From NCBI GenBank assembly GCA_003142535.1, contig PLMQ01000015.1:56693-120692 (forward strand): DNA of 64,000 nt, given 5' to 3'. The translations under genes and the position numbers were made by a program. Under the pieces are notes generated by a model. It saw nothing but the letters and a program-made list of their open reading frames with translations, searched no databases and was not told the origin of the DNA. Below, piece after piece: positions 1 to 8,964 of the stretch (its first letter is position 1; each line of letters opens with the position of its first letter). Source of the DNA: Syntrophaceae bacterium (GTDB lineage Bacteria; Desulfobacterota; Syntrophia; Syntrophales; Smithellaceae).

Positions 1-126
1 AATTGGTAAGTTGAATCCGCCTGCGGCGGACTACGTAATACCGCGCAGCGGAGGGTATAATACCGCGTAGCGAGCTCGCGAATAAGTTTCCAAAACTTGC
101 TTTGGGGTTCATACCCGTGATTGAGA
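1..126. repeat. Dispersed repeat family A, copy 1 (left end at window edge)
   Basis: The stretch shares blocks with 4306-4446 and 49490-49605: a GAATCCGCCTGCGG block (14-27), a GCGGAGGGTATAATACC block (49-65) and a TTGCTTTGGGGTTCATACC block (98-116). No reading frame of note runs through it. It may begin before the window. Directly after it, at 122-131, lies the 10-bp palindrome GAGACGTCTC. Confidence 0.7.
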
Positions 127-184
127 CGTCTCTTGTAAAATCAAAGGATGTATTATAGAATAAATCAAGAAATGGATGTGAATT

Positions 185-940
185 GTGAAAAGATACTACA
201 ATTTATTTAAAACATTTAACAACTGGTGGCTTTACCTTGCGTACAAATATGGTTTTGCCAATGTTGAAACGCTTGTTTTTGAAACACGCAATGGCGTGAT
301 TGTGGAAGTGCCCGAAAGGCTTTTGCAAACGTTCAAAGAGATATTTATGGATGAATGCTATTTAGCCGGTCTGGAGCGTGATATTCAGTCAGATTCCACA
401 ATTATTGATATTGGGGCGAACGCCGGTTATTTTACGCTTTTTATAGCCTCACTTCGTCAGTGCGCTAAATTGTATTCCTTTGAGCCGGTGCCGGTTAATT
501 ATGCTCAACTTAAACGCCATCGTGATTTAAATAGCACCAGGGAAATAAAATGTTTTCCCCAGGCAGTAGCCGGACAAACCGGCGAAATCAGCCTGGCCTT
601 TGATTCCAGTGATTCTTTTACCACCAGTGCCACAATATTTACACAGACCGATATTCAAAAAGAACATATTAAAGTTCCGTGCATTACATTGCAGCAGGTG
701 ATGGAAGAAAATGGAATTAAAAAGTGCGACCTGCTGAAAATGGACTGTGAAGGGGCTGAGTATGACATCCTATATAATTGTCCAAAGGAATATCTGCAAT
801 GCATTGACCAGATTGCCATGGAAGTTCATCGCGGCTTAAGAGAAGATCAGAATATTGATGCTCTAGAGAAATTTTTGCGGCAGAGCGGCTTTTTTACCCG
901 CCGTCGTCCGGTCGGTATGCTCTGGGCCTGGCGCCTCTAA
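185..940 (+). CDS. FkbM-family SAM-dependent methyltransferase
   Basis: Likely O-methylates a sugar of a surface glycan in the cytoplasm; the acceptor is unknown. The SAM-binding loop DIGANAGYF is at residues 75-83, an acidic FEPVP strand end at 99-103, and the FkbM signature KMDCEGAEYDIL at 185-196. The length of 251 aa is normal for the family. The start is GTG with only a weak purine run upstream, so the exact start is uncertain. It sits alone on the plus strand, tail to tail with the O-antigen ligase-like gene (43 bp between them). The methyltransferase fold is secure from the motifs; the glycan role is inferred from the neighbours. Confidence 0.85.
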   Translation: MKRYYNLFKTFNNWWLYLAYKYGFANVETLVFETRNGVIVEVPERLLQTFKEIFMDECYLAGLERDIQSDSTIIDIGANAGYFTLFIASLRQCAKLYSFEPVPVNYAQLKRHRDLNSTREIKCFPQAVAGQTGEISLAFDSSDSFTTSATIFTQTDIQKEHIKVPCITLQQVMEENGIKKCDLLKMDCEGAEYDILYNCPKEYLQCIDQIAMEVHRGLREDQNIDALEKFLRQSGFFTRRRPVGMLWAWRL

Positions 941-982
941 GAAATATTTTTAAACTATATCCTTTCTGTAGGCGGACGGGAA

Positions 983-2272
983 CTATCTATTTTCTTTATC
1001 TTTTTCCATTTCCTTCTGAACAAGATTCCACAATATAGTTATCATGGCCAGAATTGTATAAGACACGACCACTCGGGGGCCGAATGTTGTATCGGCCACC
1101 GCAGCCGGAATAAAAAAAGACATAAAGGAAGCGAAAAGACATATTGCCCATGATTTAAAATATTCAATTTTTGTAGACTTTAATATCTTCCAAATCAACA
1201 TAAGTGATGTAAAAAGGATATAAAAAAACAATACCAGCCCGATGATTCCGGTGCGGACAGCTATGTCTAAAAATGTATTGTGCGGAGAAGGAATAATCAT
1301 TTGTCGTTGATAATCATCAAATAATTTGCTTTTTAATGTTTTTAAATCAACGAGCTTTTCATTGCTGTAAATTTGCATGCCGAAACCAATGCCGGTAATC
1401 GGGTGTTCTTTAATTATTTCCAAGGTAAGCCGGTTTATTTTATTTCTTTCATTGTGCACCAGTCCTTGGTGATTGAATCTGTCTTTTATTCCTGGCATAG
1501 CCAATACCAGTAAAATGGTTATAATCAGAACAGCAAGGATTTTTTTGTTATTGAAACATAAAATAATGAGCGAAATAAGCAGACCGATCAGAGAGCCTCT
1601 CGATTGCGTCAGTAATGTGGCTGTGCAGATAATTAAAAAACAAATTATAAATAATACTTTGTAAGGCATTTCTTTGCTTTTATAAAAATTATTTAAAGAA
1701 AGAGTACCGGCAAAAACTGTGACAAACCCTATGTAGTCTACATGCATTTCTTTAAAAGTGCCGCCCAAGCGGGCGGTAAAGGGGAAGCCTTCAATAAAAT
1801 AGAAAACAATAATTGCTCCAATGGAAAAAATTGTTGCGGAAGCAATGACTATCCAGGAAAGGATTTCCAATCTTTTTTGTGAATTAAAATAATTAACCAA
1901 TAAATAAAAAATAACTATGTATTCCAGGAAATGACCACGTAAATCATGGACACTGTTTTTTAAGTCCAGCGCAAAGAACAAACCGAAAACAGCCCAGAGG
2001 AAAAACAAAAGAAAGGGCAAGGTCAATGAGAATCGTAAGGTAAAGGAAGTTTTCCTAAAGCAGACCAAAATCACCAGCACTATGAGAGATAGATAATATG
2101 TGAATTCATTTATCACAGACATGGGTAGGGGGTTGAAAAATATATACATCCCCGTGAATAGGAAAAGTAAAAAATTCAAAACATGGAATATTTTTTCTTT
2201 GTTCTCCGCCTCTGGTGGTAGAATTGCTTTCCAACAATTTTTTAGCGTCGATTCAGCTTCCTTTATTATCAT
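983..2272 (-). CDS. O-antigen ligase / polymerase-type membrane protein (WaaL/Wzy, Wzy_C family)
   Basis: A 429-aa protein with about ten to twelve hydrophobic segments. The large loop ends in SPHNTFLDIAVRTGIIGL (about residues 325-345), the hallmark of the Wzy_C/O-antigen ligase family, in which a loop histidine is needed for glycan transfer. A second conserved patch, HPITGIGFGM, lies just before it. Such proteins act on the periplasmic face, joining undecaprenyl-linked glycan to lipid A-core (WaaL) or polymerising repeat units (Wzy). Sequence alone does not separate the two. Ligase is slightly favoured because the window also holds a complete core/lipid A locus and an ABC export route that needs no Wzy. 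It is divergent from the glycosyltransferase at 2482, so promoters for both must lie in 2273-2481; I could not assign them. Confidence 0.8.
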   Translation of the reverse strand: MIIKEAESTLKNCWKAILPPEAENKEKIFHVLNFLLFLFTGMYIFFNPLPMSVINEFTYYLSLIVLVILVCFRKTSFTLRFSLTLPFLLFFLWAVFGLFFALDLKNSVHDLRGHFLEYIVIFYLLVNYFNSQKRLEILSWIVIASATIFSIGAIIVFYFIEGFPFTARLGGTFKEMHVDYIGFVTVFAGTLSLNNFYKSKEMPYKVLFIICFLIICTATLLTQSRGSLIGLLISLIILCFNNKKILAVLIITILLVLAMPGIKDRFNHQGLVHNERNKINRLTLEIIKEHPITGIGFGMQIYSNEKLVDLKTLKSKLFDDYQRQMIIPSPHNTFLDIAVRTGIIGLVLFFYILFTSLMLIWKILKSTKIEYFKSWAICLFASFMSFFIPAAVADTTFGPRVVVSYTILAMITILWNLVQKEMEKDKENR

Positions 2273-2481
2273 ACAAAAGCCATATCATTTGATTATTAAA
2301 TAATCATCAAAAAAGTGATTAAAGTTTGCGCAGGCTTAAAAATTATGATTTACAAAAAAATTCGTGTGAAAAATTTAATGCGTGATTGATAATGCCGGGT
2401 ATGATATCAGTAACTTTAACAGAAAATGGCAAACATTGATTTGTTGTCATAATATATTTCCTGTAATGAAATGGCCGGATA

Positions 2482-3255
2482 ATGGAAAAAATTCCTCTTG
2501 CCGTAGCAATTATCACAAAAAATGAAGAAGAAAATATTCGTCAGTGCCTGCAAAGCATTGCCTTTGCAGCGCAAATTGTTCTTGTTGATTCCGGAAGTAC
2601 CGATACAACTTTGCGAATTGCCGCGGAGTTCGGCTGTGAAATTTATAGTGAAGCGTGGCGGGGTTTCGGACCGCAGAAACAGCTGGCCATTGATAAGTGC
2701 CACCAACCTTGGATATTAGTGCTTGATGCCGACGAACGTATTCCTCCGGATACGGCGGATATTATAAAAAAAATAGTCACTGACTCTAATGTAAAAGAAG
2801 CAGGGTTCAGCTTTCCCCGCAAGAATTATTTTCAAGGGCGATGGATCAAGCACGCCGGCTGGTGGCCGGATCGCATCATCCGTCTATTCCGCAAAGAAGC
2901 AGGCCGGATGACCACGGCAATCGTCCACGAATCTGTGGAAGTTCAGGGGACGGCCGGGATGCTGGATGTCGCCATTGAGCATTATACGGAAAGTCGGTTA
3001 AGCAAAAACATTCAAAAAATTGATAAATATTCAACTTTGGGCGCTGAAGCCGCTTTCCGGGAGGGAAAGAGCTCTTCCACATTTTCAGCCTTTATGCGGG
3101 CATTTTTTACTTTTATTCAGGGTTACTTTCTGAGAGGCGGTATCTTTGACGGGATGCCGGGCTTGACCTTGGCCGTTACTGATTCCGTCAATAAATTTTT
3201 TAAATATGCAAAACTAAGTGAACTGCAAAAAATCAACCGTGGCGGCAAACAGTAA
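2482..3255 (+). CDS. Glycosyltransferase family 2, WaaE/KdtX-like (LPS core type)
   Basis: A 257-aa GT-A enzyme. After the N-terminal strand come ITKNEEENIRQCL (11-23), DSGSTD (36-41) and the metal/nucleotide motif LDADER (81-86). The WxxFGxQK-like patch WRGFGPQK (59-66) is typical of WaaE/LgtF-type core glucosyltransferases. The C-terminal half has an amphipathic to hydrophobic stretch (FMRAFFTFIQGYFLRGG), consistent with peripheral membrane attachment. It probably adds a hexose to the inner core; donor and acceptor cannot be read from the sequence. The next gene starts 4 bp after its stop, so the two are co-transcribed. Confidence 0.85.
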   Translation: MEKIPLAVAIITKNEEENIRQCLQSIAFAAQIVLVDSGSTDTTLRIAAEFGCEIYSEAWRGFGPQKQLAIDKCHQPWILVLDADERIPPDTADIIKKIVTDSNVKEAGFSFPRKNYFQGRWIKHAGWWPDRIIRLFRKEAGRMTTAIVHESVEVQGTAGMLDVAIEHYTESRLSKNIQKIDKYSTLGAEAAFREGKSSSTFSAFMRAFFTFIQGYFLRGGIFDGMPGLTLAVTDSVNKFFKYAKLSELQKINRGGKQ

Positions 3256-3259
3256 ATGA

Positions 3260-4207
3260 ATGAAGGCTATGACGATAACCAATTCAAAGATATTAATTAA
3301 TATATCCGTAATTGTTGTTAACTGGAACACAAAAGATCTGCTGAAAAAATGTCTGGACTCGGTTTACCGGACAATCGATAATCTTATTATCGAAGTTATA
3401 GTTGTTGATAACGCTTCCACAGACGGCTCACTGGCCATGCTGGAGAATGATTTTCCGCTTGCCATAAAAATTAACAATCAGGAAAACAAGGGATTTGGCG
3501 CGGCTAATAATCAGGCCTTGGCTGTCATGCAAGGCAAGTATACCCTGCTTTTAAATACGGATACGATATTGCAGCCGCAGACAGTAAACAAATTATGGGA
3601 TTTTTGTGAGGCAAATGACAAGGCCGCAATTGTGTGCGGACAGCTTTTAAATATCGACGGCACCAAACAAAACTCCATTGCTTCATTTCCAAGTTTACTT
3701 ACGCTTGCCGCCAACACTTCGCTTCTGGAATACCTGTTTCCCCAATACTATCCCAGCAAAAGATACGAATATAGCGCGCCGATTGAAGTAGATTCCGCGA
3801 TCGGCGCCTGCATAATGATCAGAAAAAAAGCTTTGGATGAAACCGGTTTTTTTGATGAGCGATACTTTTTCTTTTTTGAAGAAACCGATTTGGCTTATAC
3901 AATGCGCCTTCAAGGGTGGAAAATTTATCAGGTGCCTGATGCTCTTGTCTTTCATTTACAGGGACAAAGCGTTGGACACAATATAAACTCACGAATTGAG
4001 TTTTACCGCTCACGTTATCAATTTTTAAAAAAATGGCACAGCCGGGAATATTTTTATTCGGCTGTTGCTGTAATATTTCTTCGGCTTTTAGTTAATTGGT
4101 TGTTCAGTTGTGCGGCCAATGTTCTCACTTTTGGTTTGGTTAAAAAAATGCGTCAAAAATTGATTGTTTATTCCCTACTAATTTTTTGGCATTTAAAAAG
4201 ACAATAA
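3260..4207 (+). CDS. Glycosyltransferase family 2, rhamnosyltransferase-like
   Basis: A 315-aa GT2 of the WbbL/rhamnosyltransferase type: VVNWNTKD (19-26), VDNASTD (49-55), NKGFGAANNQA (76-86) and the DxD-equivalent LLNTDT (97-102). These are followed by the acceptor-side FDERYFFFFEETDL, which holds the catalytic-base region. A hydrophobic C-terminal segment suggests membrane association. It probably transfers a deoxyhexose in O-antigen or core assembly; the substrate is inferred from family resemblance only. ATG codons at 3260 and 3269 are both possible starts. The small gap after the preceding GT2 gene indicates a two-gene operon, which ends here before a promoter for the next gene. Confidence 0.85.
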   Translation: MKAMTITNSKILINISVIVVNWNTKDLLKKCLDSVYRTIDNLIIEVIVVDNASTDGSLAMLENDFPLAIKINNQENKGFGAANNQALAVMQGKYTLLLNTDTILQPQTVNKLWDFCEANDKAAIVCGQLLNIDGTKQNSIASFPSLLTLAANTSLLEYLFPQYYPSKRYEYSAPIEVDSAIGACIMIRKKALDETGFFDERYFFFFEETDLAYTMRLQGWKIYQVPDALVFHLQGQSVGHNINSRIEFYRSRYQFLKKWHSREYFYSAVAVIFLRLLVNWLFSCAANVLTFGLVKKMRQKLIVYSLLIFWHLKRQ

Positions 4208-4238
4208 TCAGCAGAATCATAATTGGCTTACTAATTCG

Positions 4239-4267
4239 TTGACAGGCAGTAAATATTTTAGTATTAA
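4239..4267 (+). promoter_or_regulatory. Sigma-70-type promoter for the DUF218 gene
   Basis: TTGACA at 4239-4244 and TATTAA at 4262-4267 are separated by 17 bp. An almost identical arrangement with the same TTTTAG before the -10 box lies at 8616-8644, so the site looks conserved by descent. The start codon is about 300 bp downstream because a repeat lies in between. Confidence 0.65.
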
Positions 4268-4305
4268 CTTATATTTATCTGCTTAGGCATGTTTCTATTT
4301 GTGAA

Positions 4306-4446
4306 ACACCAATTCTGCAAGCGAAGCGCATAACCTAACCACCTGAAGGTGGCAAGAGGTCACAGGTCGGAATTGGTGAGTTGAATCCGCCTGCGGTGGA
4401 CTACGCAATCTGTTTCCAAAGTTTGCTTTGGGGTTTATACCAGTGA
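4306..4446. repeat. Dispersed repeat family A, copy 2, inserted between promoter and gene
   Basis: It shares the GAATCCGCCTGCGG block (4384-4397) and the TTTGCTTTGGGGTTTATACC block (4422-4441) with copies 1 and 3. It also contains a short hairpin, CCACCTGAAGGTGG (4340-4353). The paralogous leader at 8645-8677 lacks this ~140-bp block, so it behaves like an insertion. Together with the flanking sequence it accounts for the gene-free stretch 4208-4578. Confidence 0.65.
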
Positions 4447-4473
4447 TTCATGTAACTGAGAGGGCGGAGCTGT
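4447..4473 (+). repeat. 27-nt conserved leader block, copy 1
   Basis: A 27-nt block starting TTCATGTAACTGAGAGGGCG is identical at 8678-8704. It sits between the promoter and the gene in both places, so a regulatory role in the leader (protein site or RNA element) is possible. Confidence 0.6.
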
Positions 4474-4578
4474 AAAAGGAATTAGTTGCTTTTTTGTATA
4501 TTATTAAACGAAATTATTTTCTAATTTTTTTTCCTGTTTTAAATTTTAAAAAATAAGCTACAGTAAGGAGCTGAGTAA

Positions 4579-5337
4579 ATGATGGAAGAGATATGCGCTA
4601 TCTTAAAAGGATTTCTTGATCCTGTATTTTTTGTGCTTCTTCTGCTCCTGCTTTCTTTATTTGTCGTGATAATCAAAAACAAGAAAAGAAGCGGCGCGTT
4701 AATTTTGTTTTTATCTATTGTTATGCTTTACGGCGCCAGTATTTTTCCTGTGGCCAATCACCTTTGTTATTATTTAGAAAGGGACTATATTAACAACCCC
4801 TCGGCTGGAGATAAAAACATTGATGTCATCGTCGTTTTAGGGAATGGGGCGAAAGATATCAACTTCTTACAAAATACTTTTAATACAGAGATGGGATCTG
4901 TCAGGCTGCTACATGCTGTTTTGGTTTATAATAAAACCGGTGCGAAGTATTTTGTTTGTTCCGGCAAGGGATATGGTAAAGCATCAGAAGCAGAAGTAAT
5001 GGCAAGATTGGCGGAAAAATTAGGAGTTCCCAAAGAAAAAATCAGAATTGAGTCCAATTCCAGAAACACTTGGGAGAATGCCATCGAGTTGAATAAAATG
5101 TTCGTCAATAAGAATATTAATGTCGGTCTTGTCACTTCGGCTTTCCACATGAAGAGGAGCGAGCGGGAATTTAAAAAATATTTTAATAATGTGCTGCCGC
5201 TACCTGCTCATTATTTATATTCATCGCCTATGGGAAACGCCGTTATGAGATATATACCACAGACAGAAGAACTTCATAAAACTTCCATAGCCGTTAAAGA
5301 GATTGTCGGACAATTGTGGTACAATATAAAAAGTTAA
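4579..5337 (+). CDS. DUF218 / YdcF-ElyC-SanA family membrane protein
   Basis: 252 aa with two N-terminal membrane segments (about 15-32 and 40-58) and a periplasmic or cytoplasmic DUF218 domain. The domain shows DVIVVLGNG (82-90), then SGKGYGKASEAEVM, the IESNSRNTWENA block with its conserved Ser-x-Asn-Thr-x-Glu-Asn pattern, and VTSAFHMKRS, matching the family's usual order. Members affect envelope or polysaccharide integrity (ElyC, SanA); the biochemical activity is not settled. The RBS AAGGAGC lies at 4565-4571, giving ATG 4579 (ATG 4582 is equally possible). The gene has its own leader with an inserted repeat. A decayed copy of its 3' end survives at 8781-8888. Confidence 0.85.
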   Translation: MMEEICAILKGFLDPVFFVLLLLLLSLFVVIIKNKKRSGALILFLSIVMLYGASIFPVANHLCYYLERDYINNPSAGDKNIDVIVVLGNGAKDINFLQNTFNTEMGSVRLLHAVLVYNKTGAKYFVCSGKGYGKASEAEVMARLAEKLGVPKEKIRIESNSRNTWENAIELNKMFVNKNINVGLVTSAFHMKRSEREFKKYFNNVLPLPAHYLYSSPMGNAVMRYIPQTEELHKTSIAVKEIVGQLWYNIKS

Positions 5338-5496
5338 TCTGCCTGCGCGTTCGCTTCGGCGGAAGAGAAGGTGCCGGTAAAATTCCCCGCAGCTTGCTTA
5401 AGGGATTGTGTATGGTTTTAATATATGAGCTGAAGCTGCTCAGTATAAGGGAAGCATTTTCAATATAATGAAAATAAAAAAGGATTTTGCTTTAAT

Positions 5497-7401
5497 ATGA
5501 ATATGTATTCCCAAATAAAAAACCCCCAAATATATTTGATGATTGTCAGCGATGCATTTATTTTCGCACTAGCTATTGTTACGGCTTATTTATTTCGCTT
5601 CGATTTTTCGCTCAATCAAGTTAATATTTATCAGATAATAACTATTTTGATCTGGATAGTTCCTTTGAAGTTGGTTGTTTTTTTATCTTCCGGAATTTAC
5701 AGGGGTATGTGGCGTTATACCAGCATCCGAGATTTTTTTACTTTGGCAAAAGCCTGCTTGTTATCCACCTTATTGATATTGGTAGCAATCCTTTACGTGA
5801 GCGATTTTCAGGGATATTCGCGGGTCATTTTCGTTGTCGACGGCATATTAACTTTCCTGTTTGTCGGCGGAAAGCTTATCATTATTCGTTCATATTTCGT
5901 CCATTACACTAATCCAGATCAAAATAAAGATATTTTCTCCAGAAGCCATTTCAAAAAGGTACTGATTATCGGAGCCGGAGATGCGGGAGAAAAAATTCTG
6001 CGGGAGATTATTGAAAATAACCAACTGCATTACATGGTTGTGGGATTCATAGATGATGATCCCGTAAAGCAGGGCAGATCCATTCATGGGATCCCGGTAT
6101 TGGGTAAAGTTAAAAATATTTCGGATGTATTAGATAAAGAAGAAGTGCAGGAAATTCTCATTGCTATTCCATCCGCCAATGGCGAAGCAATCAGGCAGAT
6201 AGTTGAAACATGTAAGAACTGTAATGTGTCCTATAAAATATTGCCCGGAATTGGTGAACTGATTGACGGCCGGGTCAGCGTAAAAATACTCAGGGATATA
6301 AGTTATGAAGATTTGTTGGGAAGGTTGCCTGTAAAATTAGATGTATCAGGTATTCGCAGTTATCTTGACGGAAAATGTGTGTTAGTTACCGGATGCGGTG
6401 GTTCTATCGGCTCCGAGTTGTGCCGGCAGGTGATTAAATTCCAGCCCAGAAATCTCATTTTGCTTGATGCCAGTGAAACAAGTCTCTTCAATATCCAAAT
6501 GGAGTTGCAAAACGAAAAATATTTCCGTAAGTGCGAAGCTGTGCTGGGGCAGGTGCAAAGTGATGATTTGATGAATGACCTATTTCGGAAATTCAAGCCG
6601 CAGATAGTTTTTCACGCTGCGGCATATAAGCATGTGCCTATGCTCGAAAAAAATCCTTGGGAAGCTGTATTTAATAATATAATCGGCGGGCGCGTTATTA
6701 TTGATATGTCCATCAAGTATCATGTTGAGCGTTTTGTTTTTGTGTCCACGGACAAGGCTGTGCGTCCGGCAAACGTGATGGGTGCCAGCAAAAGAGTTAC
6801 AGAATTGATTATGCAGACGGCACAGGGTAACGGTACACGCTTAATGGCCGTAAGATTCGGCAATGTAATCGGGTCTTCCGGCTCGGTAGTGCCCGTTTTC
6901 CGCCGGCAAATAGAAAGAGGAGGTCCGCTGACCGTTACTCATCCGGAAGTGAGCCGATATTTTATGACTATTCCCGAATCGTCGCAGTTGATTTTGCAGG
7001 CGGCGGCCATGGGGGAAGGCGGCGAAGTCTTTGTTTTAAAGATGGGCACTCCTGTTAAAATTGCCGACATGGCCCGTGACTTAATCCGCCTTTCGGGAAA
7101 AGACCCTGATATTGATATAGAAATGATTTATACCGGTTTACGCGAAGGAGAAAAATTATACGAAGAATTGATCACGGAGGGAGAGGATATTTTACCGACT
7201 CGGCATGAAAAAATAATGGTGCTGAGATCCAATGGCCATGAAAATGGGGCAAATTATTTACAAATTATGAGACAAAAATTGGATGAAGATATTGAAGAAT
7301 TAATAAAATATTCTTTGTGTCACGATGCAGGGGCGATCAAGAAAAAACTCAAAGAAATGGTTCCTGAATATACGCCGCAGGATAATGAAGCTGTTCTTTA
7401 A
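5497..7401 (+). CDS. Membrane-bound nucleotide-sugar 4,6-dehydratase (CapD/FlaA1/PglF family)
   Basis: 634 aa, the usual length for the membrane form. There are four N-terminal transmembrane segments (about 10-135), a first Rossmann domain (IIGAGDAGEK, 157-166) and a catalytic SDR domain with TGCGGSIGSE (298-307), STDKAVRP (417-424) and MGASKR (428-433). In this family the SxxxK-type MGASKR replaces YxxxK. The enzyme converts UDP-GlcNAc (or a close relative) to a 4-keto-6-deoxy sugar, the entry to bacillosamine, FucNAc or QuiNAc units. TAATG at 7399-7403 couples its stop to the start of the following GT9 gene. The intergenic part 5338-5496 holds a partial family-A fragment (CCCCGCAGCTTGCTT, 5384-5398). 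Confidence 0.9.
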   Translation: MNMYSQIKNPQIYLMIVSDAFIFALAIVTAYLFRFDFSLNQVNIYQIITILIWIVPLKLVVFLSSGIYRGMWRYTSIRDFFTLAKACLLSTLLILVAILYVSDFQGYSRVIFVVDGILTFLFVGGKLIIIRSYFVHYTNPDQNKDIFSRSHFKKVLIIGAGDAGEKILREIIENNQLHYMVVGFIDDDPVKQGRSIHGIPVLGKVKNISDVLDKEEVQEILIAIPSANGEAIRQIVETCKNCNVSYKILPGIGELIDGRVSVKILRDISYEDLLGRLPVKLDVSGIRSYLDGKCVLVTGCGGSIGSELCRQVIKFQPRNLILLDASETSLFNIQMELQNEKYFRKCEAVLGQVQSDDLMNDLFRKFKPQIVFHAAAYKHVPMLEKNPWEAVFNNIIGGRVIIDMSIKYHVERFVFVSTDKAVRPANVMGASKRVTELIMQTAQGNGTRLMAVRFGNVIGSSGSVVPVFRRQIERGGPLTVTHPEVSRYFMTIPESSQLILQAAAMGEGGEVFVLKMGTPVKIADMARDLIRLSGKDPDIDIEMIYTGLREGEKLYEELITEGEDILPTRHEKIMVLRSNGHENGANYLQIMRQKLDEDIEELIKYSLCHDAGAIKKKLKEMVPEYTPQDNEAVL

Positions 7402-8498
7402 TGATTATTGCCGCTCAGCATAAAATAAATATTCCCATCACGAAAATATTAATTATTCAATTAGGCGACATCGGCGATGTTGTCTGGGCGATACCGGCGT
7501 TTTGGGCTGTAAAAAATGCTTTTCCGCACGCTGATATTTCGGTTCTGACCAGAAAACCAAATGGTGATCTGCTTTTGGATGACCCTCATATCAACAAAGT
7601 GTTCCAAGTAAGTAAACAAACAGTTTGGGATGGATTGAAATTATTAAGGTCAATACGCCGCGAAAAATTTGATTTAATCTTTGACCTACGTGCCGATGAC
7701 CGTGGTGCATTTACTTCTTTTTTTGCCGGGGCAAAAATGCGTGCCGCGCTTTATTATCCGGGGCTTAACTGGCGCAATAAAATGTTTACGCATCTTGTAG
7801 ATCCGCCGCCGGCAGTAACCAGGACTTATGGCGCCGCTGAACAATCGCTCAAAATTATCAGAAGTTTTGGAATAAAAGAAACAACTTCCATTCCGCAAAT
7901 TTTTGTTTCAGAAAAAATAAAATCAATAATAATAAAAAATTTGATTGCCGAGAATATTGCATCTCTAAAACGCTATGTCACAATCAATCCGTTTTCGCGT
8001 TGGTCTTATAAAGAATGGGGAATTGATAAATGGCGACAGCTCATATCTTTCATTTGGCAAAAATATAAAATGCCTGTACTGATCCTGGGATCAGAAGAGG
8101 AAAGAGGGCGGGCTGATGAATTGACAGTCGCCAGCCCCTCTCTAACATATAATCTGGCCGGTAAAACCACCCTTCGAGAAATGGCCTGCCTTTTACAATC
8201 GAGTCGTTTGCACATTGGCGTTGATAGCGCCGCGCCGCAAATAGCCGCGGCCGTAGGCACGCCGGCGATTACTATTTACGGACCGTCTGATTGGCGTGAG
8301 TGGGCACCGCCGGGAGAGAAAAATAAAGTTATATTGCCGGATATGGATTGTTCACCCTGTTATAAAAAAGGATGTGATGGCAGTGGTAGAAGCGAGTGTC
8401 TGGAAACCTTAGATGTTACTAAGGTACAGGCGGTTGTAGAAACAATGATGAATAATAATTTGGCCATAGCAACGAAGCCTGCGGAGGTGCTCCAGTGA
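7401..8498 (+). CDS. Glycosyltransferase family 9 (heptosyltransferase-like)
   Basis: 365 aa. The N-terminal domain opens with ILIIQLGDIGDVVWAIPAF, where the Gly-Asp-Ile-Gly-Asp loop is typical of ADP-heptose:LPS heptosyltransferases. The C-terminal nucleotide-binding domain has LHIGVDSAAPQIAAAVGTP and YGPSDWREWAPPG. A late Cys-rich patch (CSPCYKKGC) recurs in the WaaC/WaaF homologues at 49588 and 51218. It probably adds a heptose or similar residue in the core or a glycan. The start overlaps the dehydratase stop by one base, so expression is coupled. The canonical inner-core enzymes are in the minus-strand locus, so this one likely has a different acceptor. Confidence 0.85.
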   Translation: MIIAAQHKINIPITKILIIQLGDIGDVVWAIPAFWAVKNAFPHADISVLTRKPNGDLLLDDPHINKVFQVSKQTVWDGLKLLRSIRREKFDLIFDLRADDRGAFTSFFAGAKMRAALYYPGLNWRNKMFTHLVDPPPAVTRTYGAAEQSLKIIRSFGIKETTSIPQIFVSEKIKSIIIKNLIAENIASLKRYVTINPFSRWSYKEWGIDKWRQLISFIWQKYKMPVLILGSEEERGRADELTVASPSLTYNLAGKTTLREMACLLQSSRLHIGVDSAAPQIAAAVGTPAITIYGPSDWREWAPPGEKNKVILPDMDCSPCYKKGCDGSGRSECLETLDVTKVQAVVETMMNNNLAIATKPAEVLQ

Positions 8499-8615
8499 AT
8501 ACTCAGGCAATGCAATCAACGTCTTCCGTGTCTTTGTTGCGCAGCCTCCGGCGCAAGCGGTCCGGTCATTTTTATAAAACACAATAGACAACAGCAAGGT
8601 TTGCGCACTAAAGTA

Positions 8616-8644
8616 TTGACAGGACAATATGATTTTAGTATTAA
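8616..8644 (+). promoter_or_regulatory. Sigma-70-type promoter upstream of the type II secretion operon
   Basis: TTGACA (8616-8621), 17-bp spacer, TATTAA (8639-8644). It is paralogous to the promoter at 4239-4267. It is the best candidate to drive gspG onward, with a leader of roughly 310 nt that runs through a gene remnant. The gene-free stretch 8499-8964 holds this site, the 27-nt block and that remnant. Confidence 0.6.
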
Positions 8645-8677
8645 ATAAAGTTCCCTTAGTCGGTTACATCTTGATTG

Positions 8678-8704
8678 TTCATGTAACTGAGAGGGCGGAG
8701 CTGT
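8678..8704 (+). repeat. 27-nt conserved leader block, copy 2
   Basis: Identical over 27 nt to 4447-4473 although the neighbouring sequence has diverged. It ends at the same kind of position, after GGGCGGAGCTGT, shortly after the promoter. Confidence 0.6.
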
Positions 8705-8780
8705 GAGATGAGTTCTTCAATCATGAAGAATATAAACAGCATGATTCTCCCTGTCCATCCTGAGAAAAAATCGGGACATC

Positions 8781-8888
8781 AATCACCCTGCCGCTATCAG
8801 GTTTATTCCCCAGGCACGGTAGCTTTATAAAACTTCTATTGCTCTAAATGAAATTGTCGGTCAGTGGTGGTATAGTATAAAGAGCTGA
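8781..8888 (+). pseudogene. Remnant of the 3' end of a second DUF218/YdcF gene
   Basis: Read in one frame, the remnant gives NHPAAIRFIPQAR, a stop codon (8820-8822), then LYKTSIALNEIVGQWWYSIK and a Ser before TGA at 8886-8888. This aligns without gaps to the last ~34 residues of the intact protein encoded at 4579-5337 (AVMRYIPQTEELHKTSIAVK and onward). The internal stop replaces a Glu. The rest of the gene is gone. With the shared promoter and 27-nt block this shows an old duplication with an internal deletion, now serving as the leader of the secretion operon. Confidence 0.8.
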
Positions 8889-8964
8889 TAATAAAGATTA
8901 TCTTTTTTTAGTCCCGGCATAATTTAGAAAAGTTTTATAAGTCAATCAGTAGTGGAGCCAAAAT

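Noticed and set aside
2416-2706. Minus-strand open frame facing the GT2 gene
   Set aside because: It is antisense to a clear GT2 coding region and shows no protein features of its own.
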